Assembly: GCF_002754375.1 (NCBI RefSeq)
Contig: NZ_PEFF01000001.1
Coordinates: forward strand, 806,001 to 870,000
DNA length: 64,000 nt
Source of the DNA: Variovorax sp. 54
Lineage (GTDB): Bacteria > Pseudomonadota > Gammaproteobacteria > Burkholderiales > Burkholderiaceae_C
Reading direction: 5' to 3'
Within the stretch, counting starts at the first letter, position 1. Each line of letters opens with the position of its first letter. A program made the position numbers and the translations under genes. This document shows positions 16,649 to 26,184 of this stretch, one piece after another. The notes beneath the pieces are model-generated. The model did not search any database and had not been told where the DNA came from. It was given only the letters and a program-made list of their open reading frames with translations.

Positions 16649-18058
16649 TCATTCAGTCTCGGAAGAATCCAGCTTCTTGAGTTCGGCGAACTTGGCCGCC
16701 ATCGTCGGGTTGCCGCGCGTGAGCTTCTTGATCGTCACGTCCTGCGCCTTGTCGTTCGCAAGACGAAGGTTCCGATCGGTGCCGAGCAGCGCTTCCTTCG
16801 TCTTCTGCAGGTGATCGATCGACTTGTCGATCTCGGCGATTGCCTTCTGGAAGTGCCCGGAGGCGAGGTCGTAGTTTCTGGCAAATGCGGTCTTGAAGGT
16901 CTCGAGTTCGGACTCGAACTTCGTGATGTCGATGTTCTGCGCCTTGACGAGCGCCAGCTCCGACTTGTACTTGAGCGAGTTCATCGCCGCATTGCGCAGC
17001 AGCGTGATGATGGGCAGAAAGAACTGCGGGCGCACGATGTACATCTTCGGGTAGCGATGGAACACGTCGACGATGCCCGTGTTGTAGAGCTCGTTGTCGG
17101 GCTCGAGCAGCGAGACCAGCACCGCATACTCGCACCCCTTCTCGATGCGGTCCTTGTCGAGCTCCTTCAGGAAGTCTTCGTTCCTGTTCTTGGTTGCGGT
17201 GCGGTCGCTCTCGTTCTTCATCTCGAACATGATCGAGACGATCTCGGTGCCGGCTTCGTCCGCGTCGCGGAAGATGTAGTCGCCCTTGCTGCCGGTGCGC
17301 GCGTCGTTGTCCTTCTCGAAATAAGCCCGGGGAAATGCCATCGACCGGATGCGGTTGAACTCGGTCTCGCAGTGCTGCTCCAGGGTCTCGCCGACCATCT
17401 TGGTCGACAGGCGCGCCTTCAAATCCTTCAGGCGATCAATCGCGTCGTCGCGGTCCTTGATCTGCGTCTCGTACTTGTCCTTGAGTGATTTCTCGGCCAG
17501 TTGCTTCTCGAGCTCCGCCCGCTCGAGGCCGCTCTTCAACTGATCCCGCTCCTTCTCGACCGCACCGACGGCCTCGCTGATCGCGAGCTTCTTCGCCACC
17601 TCGACGGCGTCGAGCCTGGCCTTCAGTTCCTGGATTTCCACGTCCTTCGCGGCGGCGCCCTTCTGCAGCTCGCCCACGTGCCTGGCCTCGGCGAGCGCGG
17701 TCGCGGCCAGCTTGTCCTGCTTGGCCTTTTCAAGCTCGTTCGCGAGCGCGTCGCGCTCCCGTTCCACGATGCTCAGGGCTTCGCTCACGGCGAGTTTGCG
17801 CGCGACGTCGCCGGCCTCGAGCTTGGCCTTGAGTTCCTGAATCTCGCCGTCCTTGGCTGCTGCAGTTTTCTGCAATTCTCCGGCAGCTTTTGTCTGGGCG
17901 AGTTCGACGGCGTTGCGCTTGTCCCGCTCGGCCAGCTCCAGCCGCTCGTGCAACTGCTTTTCGAAATCGCCGTCGCGTACCTGCTTCAGGATGTCCGCGT
18001 AGCCGGCTTCGTCGATCTTGAATGCTTTGCTGCAGTGGGGGCAGATGATTTCATGCAT
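16649..18058 (-). CDS. DUF2130 coiled-coil protein
   Basis: The 469-residue protein opens with a zinc-ribbon-like knuckle ([13 protein letters not shown]). A long charged coiled coil covers residues 30-225. The C-terminal DUF2130 domain holds blocks such as [18 protein letters not shown] and [14 protein letters not shown], which recall a nuclease-like core. The coiled coil contains two near-identical 69-residue units (starting [20 protein letters not shown] and [20 protein letters not shown]), about 207 bp apart near 17880 and 17672. The start at 18058 was chosen because the preceding in-frame codons have no family look. The function of the family is unknown. DNA-end or phage-related roles have been suggested, but nothing here tests that. 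Confidence 0.88.
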   Translation of the reverse strand: MHEIICPHCSKAFKIDEAGYADILKQVRDGDFEKQLHERLELAERDKRNAVELAQTKAAGELQKTAAAKDGEIQELKAKLEAGDVARKLAVSEALSIVERERDALANELEKAKQDKLAATALAEARHVGELQKGAAAKDVEIQELKARLDAVEVAKKLAISEAVGAVEKERDQLKSGLERAELEKQLAEKSLKDKYETQIKDRDDAIDRLKDLKARLSTKMVGETLEQHCETEFNRIRSMAFPRAYFEKDNDARTGSKGDYIFRDADEAGTEIVSIMFEMKNESDRTATKNRNEDFLKELDKDRIEKGCEYAVLVSLLEPDNELYNTGIVDVFHRYPKMYIVRPQFFLPIITLLRNAAMNSLKYKSELALVKAQNIDITKFESELETFKTAFARNYDLASGHFQKAIAEIDKSIDHLQKTKEALLGTDRNLRLANDKAQDVTIKKLTRGNPTMAAKFAELKKLDSSETE

Positions 18059-18244
18059 GGTTACTGACCTTCGACCGGAAGAGTTGCCGTTCGATGCGCG
18101 AGGTGATTTTTCGCGAGGTTGAGACCTCCATCCTTCGGCGTGCGTTGATTCTTTTTGCGAGCGGATTGAATCCTCATGTGCAACTTTCGGTTTGTGTCTG
18201 CATAGGGCGATGTTAGGCGCTCGCAAGCGCATGCAGCGACATGA

Positions 18245-18703
18245 CTAGCAAGCAAAGGCCCGCCGATATTTGACGAGCCCGCGCTTGATCGAGGCATCGA
18301 AACCGCATCGCTCGAAGAAGCGATGGGCATCCGTGCGATCCACCGAACTCAGCAACATGATCTTCGAGCAATCGCTCACCGCGCAGAAGGCCTCGACCTC
18401 CCGCATCAGCGCGGCCCCGACCCCTCGGTTGCGGGCAGCGACGTCGACAACGACGTTCTCCACGACGGCGAACGGCTGCCGCTTGAACATCACGTCCTCG
18501 CACAGAGAAACCAGCGCCGTCGCGCACACCTGGCCGTCGACCTCCGCGACAAGAAGCGCCGTCCTCGGGTCTTCGGACAACTCCTGCAGGCGCTCGGGCA
18601 GCACGCAGCGCGCCGTGTCTCCCACCAGTTGGCCGTAAAGCGCATCGATGCGCGCTGCGTCATCGGACACCGCACGACGGACGCTGAGGGATGAGATGGA
18701 CAT
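18245..18703 (-). CDS. GNAT-family N-acetyltransferase
   Basis: The 152-residue protein starts at MSISSLSVRRAVSDDAARID. Motif A is present as VENVVVDVAARNRGVGAALM, with R-N-R-G-V-G binding the acetyl-CoA pyrophosphate. The C-terminal part has SSVDRTDAHRFFERCGFDAS, the typical GNAT finish. A longer open frame to 18859 overlaps the divergent methyltransferase gene and is less likely. It is not close to the other GNAT in sequence, so it is not a local duplication. The substrate is unknown. Confidence 0.88.
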   Translation of the reverse strand: MSISSLSVRRAVSDDAARIDALYGQLVGDTARCVLPERLQELSEDPRTALLVAEVDGQVCATALVSLCEDVMFKRQPFAVVENVVVDVAARNRGVGAALMREVEAFCAVSDCSKIMLLSSVDRTDAHRFFERCGFDASIKRGLVKYRRAFAC

Positions 18704-18812
18704 GCAGGCGGTCTCCGCAAATGACGTCGGGTTCGGGCGAGGCCCGCTTCTGGCTGGATTCTCCTGCAGCCCTACACCTGCAAAACGCGCGATGCCCACA
18801 TAGACTGGCGAA

Positions 18813-19496
18813 ATGTCCGAGTCCACGCCCGCCTTCAGCGCCCCCTCCACCACCAACAACTACGCCGAAAAAACCGCCCGTCTGGTGCCAGGCCTGCACG
18901 ACCTGCAGACGATGGCGGCCCTGCTCATCGCCGAAGGTGCGCCGGACTCGGCCAACGTGCTGGTCATCGGTGCCGGCGGCGGCATGGAGTTGAAGGTGCT
19001 CGCGCAGGCGCATCCCCGATGGCATTTCGTCGGTGTCGATCCGTCGCAGCCCATGCTCGACCTCGCCGCGGAAACGCTCGGCCCGCTCGCCGAACGGGTC
19101 GCGCTGCACCACGGCTACACCGACACCGCCCCCGAAGGCCCCTTCGATGCAGCGACCTGCCTGCTGACGATGCACTTCCTGACGCTCGATGAACGCAGGT
19201 CGACGTTGAGGGAAATTCATCGCCGTCTGAAGCCCGGTGCGCCGTTCGTCGTGGCGCACCTCAGCTTTCCTCAGGCGGATGGCGAGCGGGAGTTGTGGCT
19301 CTCGCGCTATGTCGCTTTCGCGGCGGCGTCCGGTGTCGATCCGAACAACGCGCGCAAAGCGGCAACGGCCATCGGTTCGACGCTGTCGCTGCTCAGCCCG
19401 GAACAGGAAGAAGCACTGCTGGAAGAGACGGGTTTTTCGAACGTCCGCTTGTTCTATGCGGGCATGGCGTTCAGAGGCTGGGTCTCGCAAGCCTGA
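18813..19496 (+). CDS. Class I SAM-dependent methyltransferase
   Basis: The 227-residue protein has the SAM-binding motif I as VLVIGAGGGMELKVLA near residue 50, an acidic end of strand two (FVGVDPSQPM) and the motif IV region FDAATCLLTMHFL. It has no signal peptide. The sequence resembles small-molecule or TehB/UbiE-like methyltransferases, and the acceptor cannot be inferred. Its promoter must lie in the 109 bases shared with the divergent GNAT gene. It converges with the damaged kinase gene, nine bases apart. Confidence 0.87.
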   Translation: MSESTPAFSAPSTTNNYAEKTARLVPGLHDLQTMAALLIAEGAPDSANVLVIGAGGGMELKVLAQAHPRWHFVGVDPSQPMLDLAAETLGPLAERVALHHGYTDTAPEGPFDAATCLLTMHFLTLDERRSTLREIHRRLKPGAPFVVAHLSFPQADGERELWLSRYVAFAAASGVDPNNARKAATAIGSTLSLLSPEQEEALLEETGFSNVRLFYAGMAFRGWVSQA

Positions 19497-19505
19497 GCCG
19501 AAGCC

Positions 19506-20520
19506 TCACTCCGGCGTCTGCAACTCCGCCCACGCCGTCAACATCTTCACCTGCGTGCGCAGCCAACTCGTCGGCATCGACTGCGTGCCCCACACCGCGA
19601 TACGGCCCGCGTGTTCGCCCATGAGCCAGAACTGCCGCACCGCGAGGAAAGCGGCGATGGCTTCGACATCTACCGAAGACAACGGGCGCGCGCTGCGGTA
19701 GCCCGTCAGGTAGCTGCGCCAGCGCGCCAGCGACGTCGCGTCGAGCGATCCGCCCACGGTGCGCGGGTGCATCGCCCACAGGTACACGCACAGGTCGTAG
19801 GCCAGCCAGCCGGGGCCCGCATCGTCGAAGTCGAAGAACGACGCGACGCGCGTTCCCTCCGGGCCGTCGGTCACGAAGTTGTTCATGCCGTGGCAATCGC
19901 CGTGCCCATGGACACGCGTCAGGGCCGGCATCGCGGCAATGCGGGCTTCGAGCGTTCGCGCGATGGCGCTGAACTCCGGGCGCAGCGCGTCGGTCATCGT
20001 GGGCGCGGCATGCAGGCGCTCGAGCGACGCGTGCAGCAGGTCGGAACTCCAGCGTGTAGCGACTGGCGGGGCCGTGGTAGTCCTGTGCGGCTTCGTGCAA
20101 CAGCGCCAGGCCGCGACCGGTGGCCTCGACGTCGGGCAGCACGTCGCCGGGGATGTCGCCGTCGAGGTGCTCGAACAGGATCAGCGGGCGCTCGCCCTCG
20201 GGCAAGTCCATCGCGACGGCATGTGCGCCGTCGCGTGCAGCCAGCGCGCCGGCCACGGGTACGCCCTTGGCCTTCAGGTGCGCGAGCAGTGCCGTTTCGT
20301 AGCCGACGTTCGGCGCGCCGCGCGGACGGTCGGCGCTCAGGCGCGCGACGGCGCGGCGGCCGTCGACAAACTCCAGTCCGTAGACGTGGTTGAAGCTGCG
20401 CCTCAGCAGCTCGCACGACCGGACCTCGCCGAGGTCGTAGGCCTGCGCCACCTTCTCTGCGATGGCGGCGCCCGTGGGCGTGGTCTGGGCGATCTGCGTG
20501 GAGCGTAGAAGCGTCGTCAC
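19506..20520 (-). pseudogene. APH-family phosphotransferase, frameshifted
   Basis: Two overlapping frames together make one kinase. The first (from 20520) reads MTTLLRSTQIAQ to about SRYTLEF. The second continues as DLLHASLERLHAAP and MTDALRPEF to the stop at 19506. Removing one C from TTCCGAC at 20046-20041 (minus strand) joins them as YTLEFDLLHASLERL and gives 337 residues, a normal length. The Brenner motif VHGHGDCHGMNNF and the metal motif FFDFDDAGPGW are both in the second part. Relatives include aminoglycoside phosphotransferases, SrkA and hydroxylysine kinase. The single extra base may be a true mutation or a sequencing error in a GC-rich stretch. Confidence 0.82.
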
Positions 20521-20590
20521 GGGTGCGGCCTTTCGGGAGCGTGGGCGGCGGGCGATTCTGCCCTACCCTCCGCCGCCTTGCCGCGTTGCG

Positions 20591-20887
20591 TCAACGCTCC
20601 ACGTCGTTGTCGAGCGAAGCCCTTTCATCCCCCACCTGCCGCCACGCAGGCGCCAGCGCCTTGCGCGCCGCATTGAGCTCGGCCATCGAGATGTGCAGCT
20701 CCGCCATGGTCTGCACCAGCAGCTCTAGCAGCGCGGCGCGTTGGCGCAGCCGCACGGTCTCGGCGCGGCGCGCGCGCTGGGCCTGGCGGGCCGCGGCCTG
20801 GATGGCGCGGCCCGTGGGCGAGTCGTGCGTGGGATGGCTGTGGTGGTCGTCCATCGACAGGCCGGGTGCGGCGCGCATGGGCAACAT
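20591..20887 (-). CDS. Small uncharacterised protein, end of the envelope operon
   Basis: The protein has 98 residues from the ATG at 20887, which overlaps the stop of the YbjN-like gene (TGATG). A GTG one codon earlier is an alternative. It is rich in arginine and alanine in a helical middle (AIQAAARQAQRARRAETVRL), followed by a leucine-rich amphipathic helix (LLELLVQTMAELHISMAEL), so it may form a coiled coil. There is no signal peptide or membrane segment. I recognise no family. The tight overlap and same strand place it last in the operon that starts with the TpsB gene at 29710. Confidence 0.62.
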   Translation of the reverse strand: MLPMRAAPGLSMDDHHSHPTHDSPTGRAIQAAARQAQRARRAETVRLRQRAALLELLVQTMAELHISMAELNAARKALAPAWRQVGDERASLDNDVER

Positions 20888-21432
20888 CACGCGGCGGCGG
20901 GCACACCCTGGACGGCGGCGGCAGCGGCGAGTTCGGCATTGGCCGCATCGCCGCGCGTTTCAGCAGCGGGGCCGTAGTTGCGCAGGTGCAGGAAGAACTC
21001 GCCCATCATCTGCATCCACAGGCGCACGGCAAACGCCAGGTAGGCGGGGCTGACGCCGCCGGCGACGACGACGTCCATCTCGAGCACGACGAAGTCGCCG
21101 TGCTGCGCCACGCGCGCAAAGCGCTTGCTGCGGTGCCATGCGGCGAGCACGGCCTCGGGCAGCGTGCCGCCCTGCACGCGCAGCGGGCAGCTCAGGGTGA
21201 AGTCGGTGTACTGGGTGGTGGTGACGGCGTTGCCCCACAGCACCTGGAAGCCGATGCCGTGGCTGGCGCTGTGCAGGCGCACCACGCCATCTTGCTCAAT
21301 GGCGGTGACGGCGCCGCCGGCGGCCTTGATGGCGTCCGACACCTGGTCGGGCGTGACGGCGTCGAGCATGTCGAGTGCGGCCGGCGTGGCGGCGATGTCG
21401 TCGGCTTCCGGGGTCGTGGCGGTGGTGTTCAT
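20887..21432 (-). CDS. YbjN-domain protein
   Basis: The 181-residue cytoplasmic protein has a YbjN-like core at about residues 25-150: VSDAIKAAGGAVTAIEQDG, then LSCPLRVQGGTLPEAVLAAW and the helical VAGGVSPAYLAFAVRLWMQM. YbjN-type proteins resemble type III secretion chaperones in fold and have been linked to stress and motility control. Their molecular role is not settled. The short alanine-rich tail is low-complexity. It follows the parvulin gene by 36 bases. In this setting a chaperone-like role for an exported partner is possible (inference). Confidence 0.75.
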   Translation of the reverse strand: MNTTATTPEADDIAATPAALDMLDAVTPDQVSDAIKAAGGAVTAIEQDGVVRLHSASHGIGFQVLWGNAVTTTQYTDFTLSCPLRVQGGTLPEAVLAAWHRSKRFARVAQHGDFVVLEMDVVVAGGVSPAYLAFAVRLWMQMMGEFFLHLRNYGPAAETRGDAANAELAAAAAVQGVPAAA

Positions 21433-21468
21433 GGTCTGGTTCTTCTTTCGGAAAAAGGGGAAATAGGT

Positions 21469-22416
21469 TCAGTTGGTTTTCTTGAGCGCGGCGTCGAGTG
21501 CGGCGCTGTCGATGCTCAGTTGCGCCGGCGGCGCCAGCTGGGCCATGTAGGCCTGCACCAGCTGCTGTTGCCGCTGCTGACGCAGCGCAGCCTGCAGCTG
21601 CGGCTTCATCTCTTCGAGGGTGGCGGTGCGCGCGGGCTGGATGTCGAGCAGCTTGACGACGTGAAAGCCGGCCTCGGCCTGCACCGGTTCGCTGACCTGG
21701 CCTTGCTTGAGTTTGGCCACGGTGTCGCGCAGTTCGGGGAGGATGCGCGCGAGCGGCAGCGTGTCAACCTCGCCGCCGCGCTCGGCGCTGCGGCGGTCCT
21801 GCGAGCTGGCGCGCGCGACGGCAGCGAAGTCGCCGCTGCGGGCCTGCTTCGCGAGGCGGTTCGCTTCGTCGCGCACCTTGGCGATGGCGGCCGGGTCGCG
21901 CTCGGGCGTGGCCAGGTAAATCTGCGCGACGCGGTAGGCGGCCGGTAGGTTGAAGCCGGTCTTGCCTTGGTCGTAGGCAGTCTTCACTTCGGCGTCCGAC
22001 GGGAAGCCCGCGGGCACCTGGCTCACGGATTCGAGATAACTGGTGGCGACGATGCGCGCGGCAATCTCGCGCGTGGCGGCGTCGATCTTTGCCTTCACCT
22101 CGGGCCGATCGGCCCAGCCCTTGGCGCGGGCGTCGCGCAGCAGCGCTTCGCTCACGAGGCGCTGGCGCAGCCAGCCGTCGAGACCCGCGCGGTCGGCCTT
22201 GACAGCAGCGCGCTCGGCCTCGGGCAGGGTCTGCAGCAGCTTCTCGATTTCGTCGGGGCCGATGGTCACTTCGCCGATGCGTGCGACCACGGCGGGGCCG
22301 GGCGCGGCGGGTTGCTGCGCGGCGGCCACGCCGACAGACGAAACCAGCAGCACGCCGGCCGCTGCGCGCAGGCGCCGGCCGATCCCGGCGGTGGAGGTTG
22401 CTTGTGCATGGGTCAT
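21469..22416 (-). CDS. Periplasmic parvulin-type peptidyl-prolyl isomerase
   Basis: The 315-residue protein has a signal peptide (GVLLVSSVGVAAAQQ) and the SurA/PrsA layout: an N-terminal helical arm with RIGEVTIGPDEIEKLLQTLP, a parvulin domain at about 150-265 (AAYRVAQIYLA, GGEVDTLPLARILPELRD, AGFHVVKLLDIQPA) and a C-terminal helix. It should fold outer-membrane proteins in the periplasm. It overlaps the upstream coiled-coil gene by four bases (ATGA). Placement in an operon with a porin and a TpsB barrel suggests it is dedicated to those barrels rather than being the general SurA. Confidence 0.9.
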   Translation of the reverse strand: MTHAQATSTAGIGRRLRAAAGVLLVSSVGVAAAQQPAAPGPAVVARIGEVTIGPDEIEKLLQTLPEAERAAVKADRAGLDGWLRQRLVSEALLRDARAKGWADRPEVKAKIDAATREIAARIVATSYLESVSQVPAGFPSDAEVKTAYDQGKTGFNLPAAYRVAQIYLATPERDPAAIAKVRDEANRLAKQARSGDFAAVARASSQDRRSAERGGEVDTLPLARILPELRDTVAKLKQGQVSEPVQAEAGFHVVKLLDIQPARTATLEEMKPQLQAALRQQRQQQLVQAYMAQLAPPAQLSIDSAALDAALKKTN

Positions 22417-23129
22417 TGCGGCTTTCCTTCCGTAGCGGACGCAGCGGCTTCAGGTGCCGGCGCGCTCACAGCGCGCACGTCGAAGCGGCTCTCGTAGAGC
22501 TTGTCGCCGTACTGCTGCGCGATCTGTTCGTACTTGACGCGGCTCTGCGCCGCGAAGGGTTGGCGCGAGGCGAGCACGCTGCCCACGTCCATGGTTTCGT
22601 AGGCGCGCAGCACTTCCTGGCCGACGGCGTACAGCTGCGTGTTCTTGGCCTCGCACTGCGTGAGCGCGGTGCGCTGCAGCGCGGCCTCGCCAGCCAGACG
22701 CTGGCGCTCGGCCTCGGAGGCGCGCGACATCTTCAGCAGTTCGTCGTACGCGCCGCGGAACTGCGCGATCTGCGCGCCCGCCTTCTCGCTCGCGGCCTGG
22801 GCCTGCTCGCGCAGCTGCGCGTTGCCGGCACTGGCCTGCCCGCGCGCGTGGCGCTCGGACGCGAGCTGGGCCTGGCTTGCGGCCAGTTCCTTCTTCAGCG
22901 TTTCGAGCTCGGGTGCAACGGGTGCAGCACCAGGTGCCTTGCCTGCGGGCTGGCCCGCCTTGAGCGCGGCCAGCTCGTTCTGCGCCTGTTGCAACTGCGT
23001 GGTGGTGGTGCGCAGCTGCGCACGCAGCCGCTCCTCCATGCTCGCGCCTTGCGCTTGCTGGGCCTGCGCCACGCCGGCCGTGGCGGCCAGTGCGGCCAGG
23101 GCCAGCGCCGGGAAGATCGTTCGGGACAC
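22413..23129 (-). CDS. Periplasmic coiled-coil protein of unknown function
   Basis: The protein has 238 residues from a GTG at 23129. An AAGGAG at 23141-23136 lies six bases upstream and fixes this start. An in-frame ATG at 23162 would overlap the porin gene. The signal peptide ends near AGVAQAQ. Residues 25-130 form a glutamine/alanine-rich coiled coil, and the rest contains two conserved-looking stretches (LTQCEAKNTQLYAVGQEVLR, DKLYESRFDVRAV). I do not know the family by name. It lies between a large porin and a parvulin isomerase, so a periplasmic scaffold role for the complex is a reasonable guess. Confidence 0.75.
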   Translation of the reverse strand: MSRTIFPALALAALAATAGVAQAQQAQGASMEERLRAQLRTTTTQLQQAQNELAALKAGQPAGKAPGAAPVAPELETLKKELAASQAQLASERHARGQASAGNAQLREQAQAASEKAGAQIAQFRGAYDELLKMSRASEAERQRLAGEAALQRTALTQCEAKNTQLYAVGQEVLRAYETMDVGSVLASRQPFAAQSRVKYEQIAQQYGDKLYESRFDVRAVSAPAPEAAASATEGKPQ

Positions 23130-23148
23130 GGCGCTCTCCTTCTTTTGC

Positions 23149-25008
23149 TTAGAAACGCGCATTGAATTCAAGCTGCAAGGTGTCGATCGACAGCGGCGGG
23201 CCGTAGACCTCCTTGGTCGAGATCCAGCGGCCGGTGAACCACATGTTCTTGTCGATCGCGTACGAGCCGCCCAGGAAGTAGCCGCGCGCATTCGTACCGC
23301 CACCGTGGAAGCTCGAATCGTTGTAGCCGTCGGGCATGGCATCGGGCTCGATGCGCTTGTAGCCCGCGAGCACGTTCCAGTCGCCGCGTGCGGCCGGTGC
23401 CGGCTTGCCGTAGGTGGCCTGCACCATGTAGGCGTTGCCGCCGCTCTTGAAGTCGGACTGGGTGGTGCCGCCGGTCGGGCCGAAGTTGTTCACGATGGCG
23501 CCGCGAATGCCGCCGCGGGCCCAGATGCCGGCGGCGTCGTAGGCGGTGTTGCGCACGAAGTTGGCGTCCAGACGCAGGTTGTTGCCGGCCACCTGGGTGT
23601 CCCAGCGCAGGTTCAGGTCGATCAGGCGGAACTTCGAGGCCAGGCCCACGTACTGCGGCTGCGGCGTGCCGGCCGGGTTGAGCGGGTCCAGCGAGATGTC
23701 GCGCAGCAGCATGAGCGTGTTGCCCTTCTGCATGAAGGCCGGACGCGACCAGTCGGTGCTGCAGCCGTCGGCGCCCGCGTACAGCGCGCAGGGCTCGGAG
23801 ACCTGGCCGCTGATGTTGCGGAAGTTGTAGTACGCCAGCGCGCCGCGCACGCGGTTGTCTTCGTTGATCTTCCAGTCGGCGCCCACCTGCGCGCCGAGCA
23901 GCCACTTGTTCTCGCTCTTCATCTTGCGCTGGCTGCGGGTGGGCGAGCCGTCCGCCGAGTATTCGAGCGGAATGAGGCCCAGCGTGCCGAACAGCGAGAG
24001 GTCGCGGTTCGCGGCGAGCTTCTTGTCGAACTGCGCGGCAATGCCGTCGAAGTTCAGGTCGCTCGAATACAGCAGGTCGGTCGACATGAAGGGGTTGCCG
24101 AAGCGGCCGCCGGTCACGGTGAGCCAGTCGGTCGGCTTGTGCGAGATCCACATCTGGTCGAGCCACACGCTCTTCTTGCCCAGTCCGCCGCCCAGCGTGG
24201 TGGTCGTCGACACGGGGCTGTCGTCGCTGCCCGAGGCCAGGCGCACGCCGGCCTTGGTGTTCTCCGACAGGTCGGCCAGCAGGCCCACGCGTGCGCGGGC
24301 GCGGAACAGGTTGCGGCGGTCCTGGCGCGTGTTCAGGATCGACGGCAGCGACAGGTTGGTGTTCGGGTTGACGTCGTAGCCGCTGCCCTGGTTGAGCGAG
24401 GGCCAGTTGATCTCGATGTCGCTGTTGTTGCCGGCATAGCTGCGCGATTCGTTGCGCACGCGCACGTCGCCTTCGAAGCGGATGCGCTTGCTCCACTCGG
24501 GCGTCTCGTTGGGCGCGGCCCAGCCTTCGTCCTTGGCCTGGGCCATGACCTGCGCCTTGACCTCGTCGCGGATCTGGTCGCGCACGGTCTGCGAGATGTA
24601 GGGCACGCGCACGTCGCCGGCCTCAAGGCGCATGCCGCCCGCGACGGTGGCCGATGCCGCGGTGGCCGACACGGCCGCCTGGCGCTGTGCCTGCTGCGCG
24701 GCGATGGCTTCGGTCTGCGCCTGGGCCAGCAGGGCTTCGCCCACGTCCTTGGCGAGCGTGCCGCTTTGAATGAGGCCGCGGATCAGCTTGACCATCGCGG
24801 ATTCGGCGGCGGGCGCGGCGGCGGTCTGGGCCAGGGCGGTGCCGGCCGACAGCACGAACGCGGAGGCCACGGCCGCCGCGAGCGCGCACTGGCGCAGGGC
24901 CGGCATCGCGCCCCGGCGCGGGAGGGTGTTGTGGAGGGTGTTCATCGCTTCGTTCACTGGATGGAAGGAGTCGGGCCGACGGTCGGCCGTAGAGATATGG
25001 AAATTCAT
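23149..25008 (-). CDS. Large putative porin (Porin_5-like)
   Basis: The frame codes for up to 619 residues. The ATG at 25008 overlaps the TonB-like gene by four bases (ATGA). An internal ATG at 24945 (MNTLHNTLPRRGAM) gives a more conventional signal peptide ending ALAQ. After an alanine/glutamine-rich N-terminal helix (about residues 65-145), a beta-barrel domain of some 450 residues follows, with alternating strands such as IRFEGDVRVRNESRS and a terminal phenylalanine in LQLEFNARF, the outer-membrane assembly signal. Two cysteines in SEPCALYAGADGC may bridge a surface loop. It is probably the energised outer-membrane channel partner of the ExbB/ExbD/TonB genes just upstream. Confidence 0.85.
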   Translation of the reverse strand: MNFHISTADRRPDSFHPVNEAMNTLHNTLPRRGAMPALRQCALAAAVASAFVLSAGTALAQTAAAPAAESAMVKLIRGLIQSGTLAKDVGEALLAQAQTEAIAAQQAQRQAAVSATAASATVAGGMRLEAGDVRVPYISQTVRDQIRDEVKAQVMAQAKDEGWAAPNETPEWSKRIRFEGDVRVRNESRSYAGNNSDIEINWPSLNQGSGYDVNPNTNLSLPSILNTRQDRRNLFRARARVGLLADLSENTKAGVRLASGSDDSPVSTTTTLGGGLGKKSVWLDQMWISHKPTDWLTVTGGRFGNPFMSTDLLYSSDLNFDGIAAQFDKKLAANRDLSLFGTLGLIPLEYSADGSPTRSQRKMKSENKWLLGAQVGADWKINEDNRVRGALAYYNFRNISGQVSEPCALYAGADGCSTDWSRPAFMQKGNTLMLLRDISLDPLNPAGTPQPQYVGLASKFRLIDLNLRWDTQVAGNNLRLDANFVRNTAYDAAGIWARGGIRGAIVNNFGPTGGTTQSDFKSGGNAYMVQATYGKPAPAARGDWNVLAGYKRIEPDAMPDGYNDSSFHGGGTNARGYFLGGSYAIDKNMWFTGRWISTKEVYGPPLSIDTLQLEFNARF

Positions 25009-25748
25009 GGCCGGCGGCCTTTCATCGACACGCGCATCGGAAAGCGCATCGAGGCCGGCGGACGTTCTTCGATGCGATCGAGCCCGCGCAGCAGCGCCAG
25101 CACGGCTTCGTCGATGTCCTCGGTGCCGGTGCCGCGCACCAGCTGGGCGCGCGTGGTCTTGCCGTCAGCGCCGAGCCACAGGTCGATCTGGATGTCGTCG
25201 AACACCAGCTGGCGCGTGCGCGGGTCGCGCGACAGCGCCTGCTGCAACATGCTCGACACGTAGCGCGCATACGAGCCGCTGCCCAGGCCGCCGCCACCGC
25301 CGGTGCCGCTCATGCCACCGCCGCTGCCGGCCTGGATGCCGAAGGCGTCGTTGCCGGCCTGGCCGGCGCTGTCCATGGTCACCGGGTCGCCCAGGTCTTT
25401 CGACGGGCTGGGCGGTGCGTCGTCCTTCGGTGCTTCGAGCGGCTCGAGCGGCTTGGGCTCGGGCTCGACCACTTCGGGCTTGATCTTTTCCGGCTCGGGC
25501 TCGGGCAGCTTCTCGGGTTCGGGTGGCGGTGGCGGGGGCGGCGGCAGCATCAGCGTGGGCGCATCGGCCACCACGCGCTTCTGGCTCGCGGTGTCGGACA
25601 GCAGCCGCCACACGAGCAGCGCCAGCGCCACGACGACCACCAGGCCGATGACCACCCCGCCCCAGCGGCGCCAGAGCGCGGCCGTTCCGCCTGCACCACG
25701 GGAGCGCGGCGCAGGCGAGGCAGAAGAAATCGGGTCGCGAGGGTTCAC
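25005..25748 (-). CDS. TonB-like energy-transducing protein
   Basis: The 247-residue protein has a cytoplasmic head, one membrane span at about 30-50 (GGVVIGLVVVVALALLVW), a proline/glutamate/lysine-rich periplasmic spacer (about 68-115), a glycine-rich hinge near 140-158 and a C-terminal alpha/beta domain with QIDLWLGADGKTTRAQLVRG. The classical TonB fold reads similarly, although the usual YP near the start of that domain is not obvious. It follows ExbD by ten bases and overlaps the porin gene, so it should couple the proton motive force to that porin or to the TpsB barrel. Confidence 0.85.
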   Translation of the reverse strand: MNPRDPISSASPAPRSRGAGGTAALWRRWGGVVIGLVVVVALALLVWRLLSDTASQKRVVADAPTLMLPPPPPPPPEPEKLPEPEPEKIKPEVVEPEPKPLEPLEAPKDDAPPSPSKDLGDPVTMDSAGQAGNDAFGIQAGSGGGMSGTGGGGGLGSGSYARYVSSMLQQALSRDPRTRQLVFDDIQIDLWLGADGKTTRAQLVRGTGTEDIDEAVLALLRGLDRIEERPPASMRFPMRVSMKGRRP

Positions 25749-25758
25749 GCTCCGGTCC

Positions 25759-26172
25759 TCACTTCTGCTTGCCGGTCACGAGGCCGATCTGGTTCAGCTC
25801 GATGCGGCGCAGCAGGTCGAGCACGTCGACCACCTTCGCGTACTGCACGCTGGCATCGCCGCGCACGATCACGGGAAAGTCGGGCGACAGCGCCTTCTCG
25901 GTGCGCAGGCGTTCTTCGAGTTCGGGCAGCGTGACCGGGTAGGCGTCGAGGAACACGTTGCCCGCGTTGTCGATCGTGATGGCCTTGGTCTTGGGCTTCT
26001 CCAGCGCCACCGAGGCGCTGGCCTTCGGCAGATCGACCTTGATGCCCGGGATGCTGGCGTTGCTGGTGAGGATGAAGATCACCAGCACCACCAGCAGCAC
26101 GTCGACAAAGGGCGTGATGTTGATGCCGCCCGTGCGCTTGCGCACGGCGAACTTCGCGGCTGTGTTTGCCAT
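25759..26172 (-). CDS. exbD: ExbD biopolymer transport protein
   Basis: The 137-residue protein has the ExbD topology: a short cytoplasmic N-terminus, one span with the proton-carrying aspartate (NITPFVDVLLVVLVIFIL), then a periplasmic domain (DLPKASASVALEKPKTKAI, then PVIVRGDASVQYAKVVDVLD). It works with an ExbB pentamer to use the proton gradient. It sits 12 bases after the ExbB-like gene and ten before the TonB-like gene, the normal order of such a motor operon. Confidence 0.95.
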   Translation of the reverse strand: MANTAAKFAVRKRTGGINITPFVDVLLVVLVIFILTSNASIPGIKVDLPKASASVALEKPKTKAITIDNAGNVFLDAYPVTLPELEERLRTEKALSPDFPVIVRGDASVQYAKVVDVLDLLRRIELNQIGLVTGKQK

Positions 26173-26184
26173 GGTGCGCGGTCC

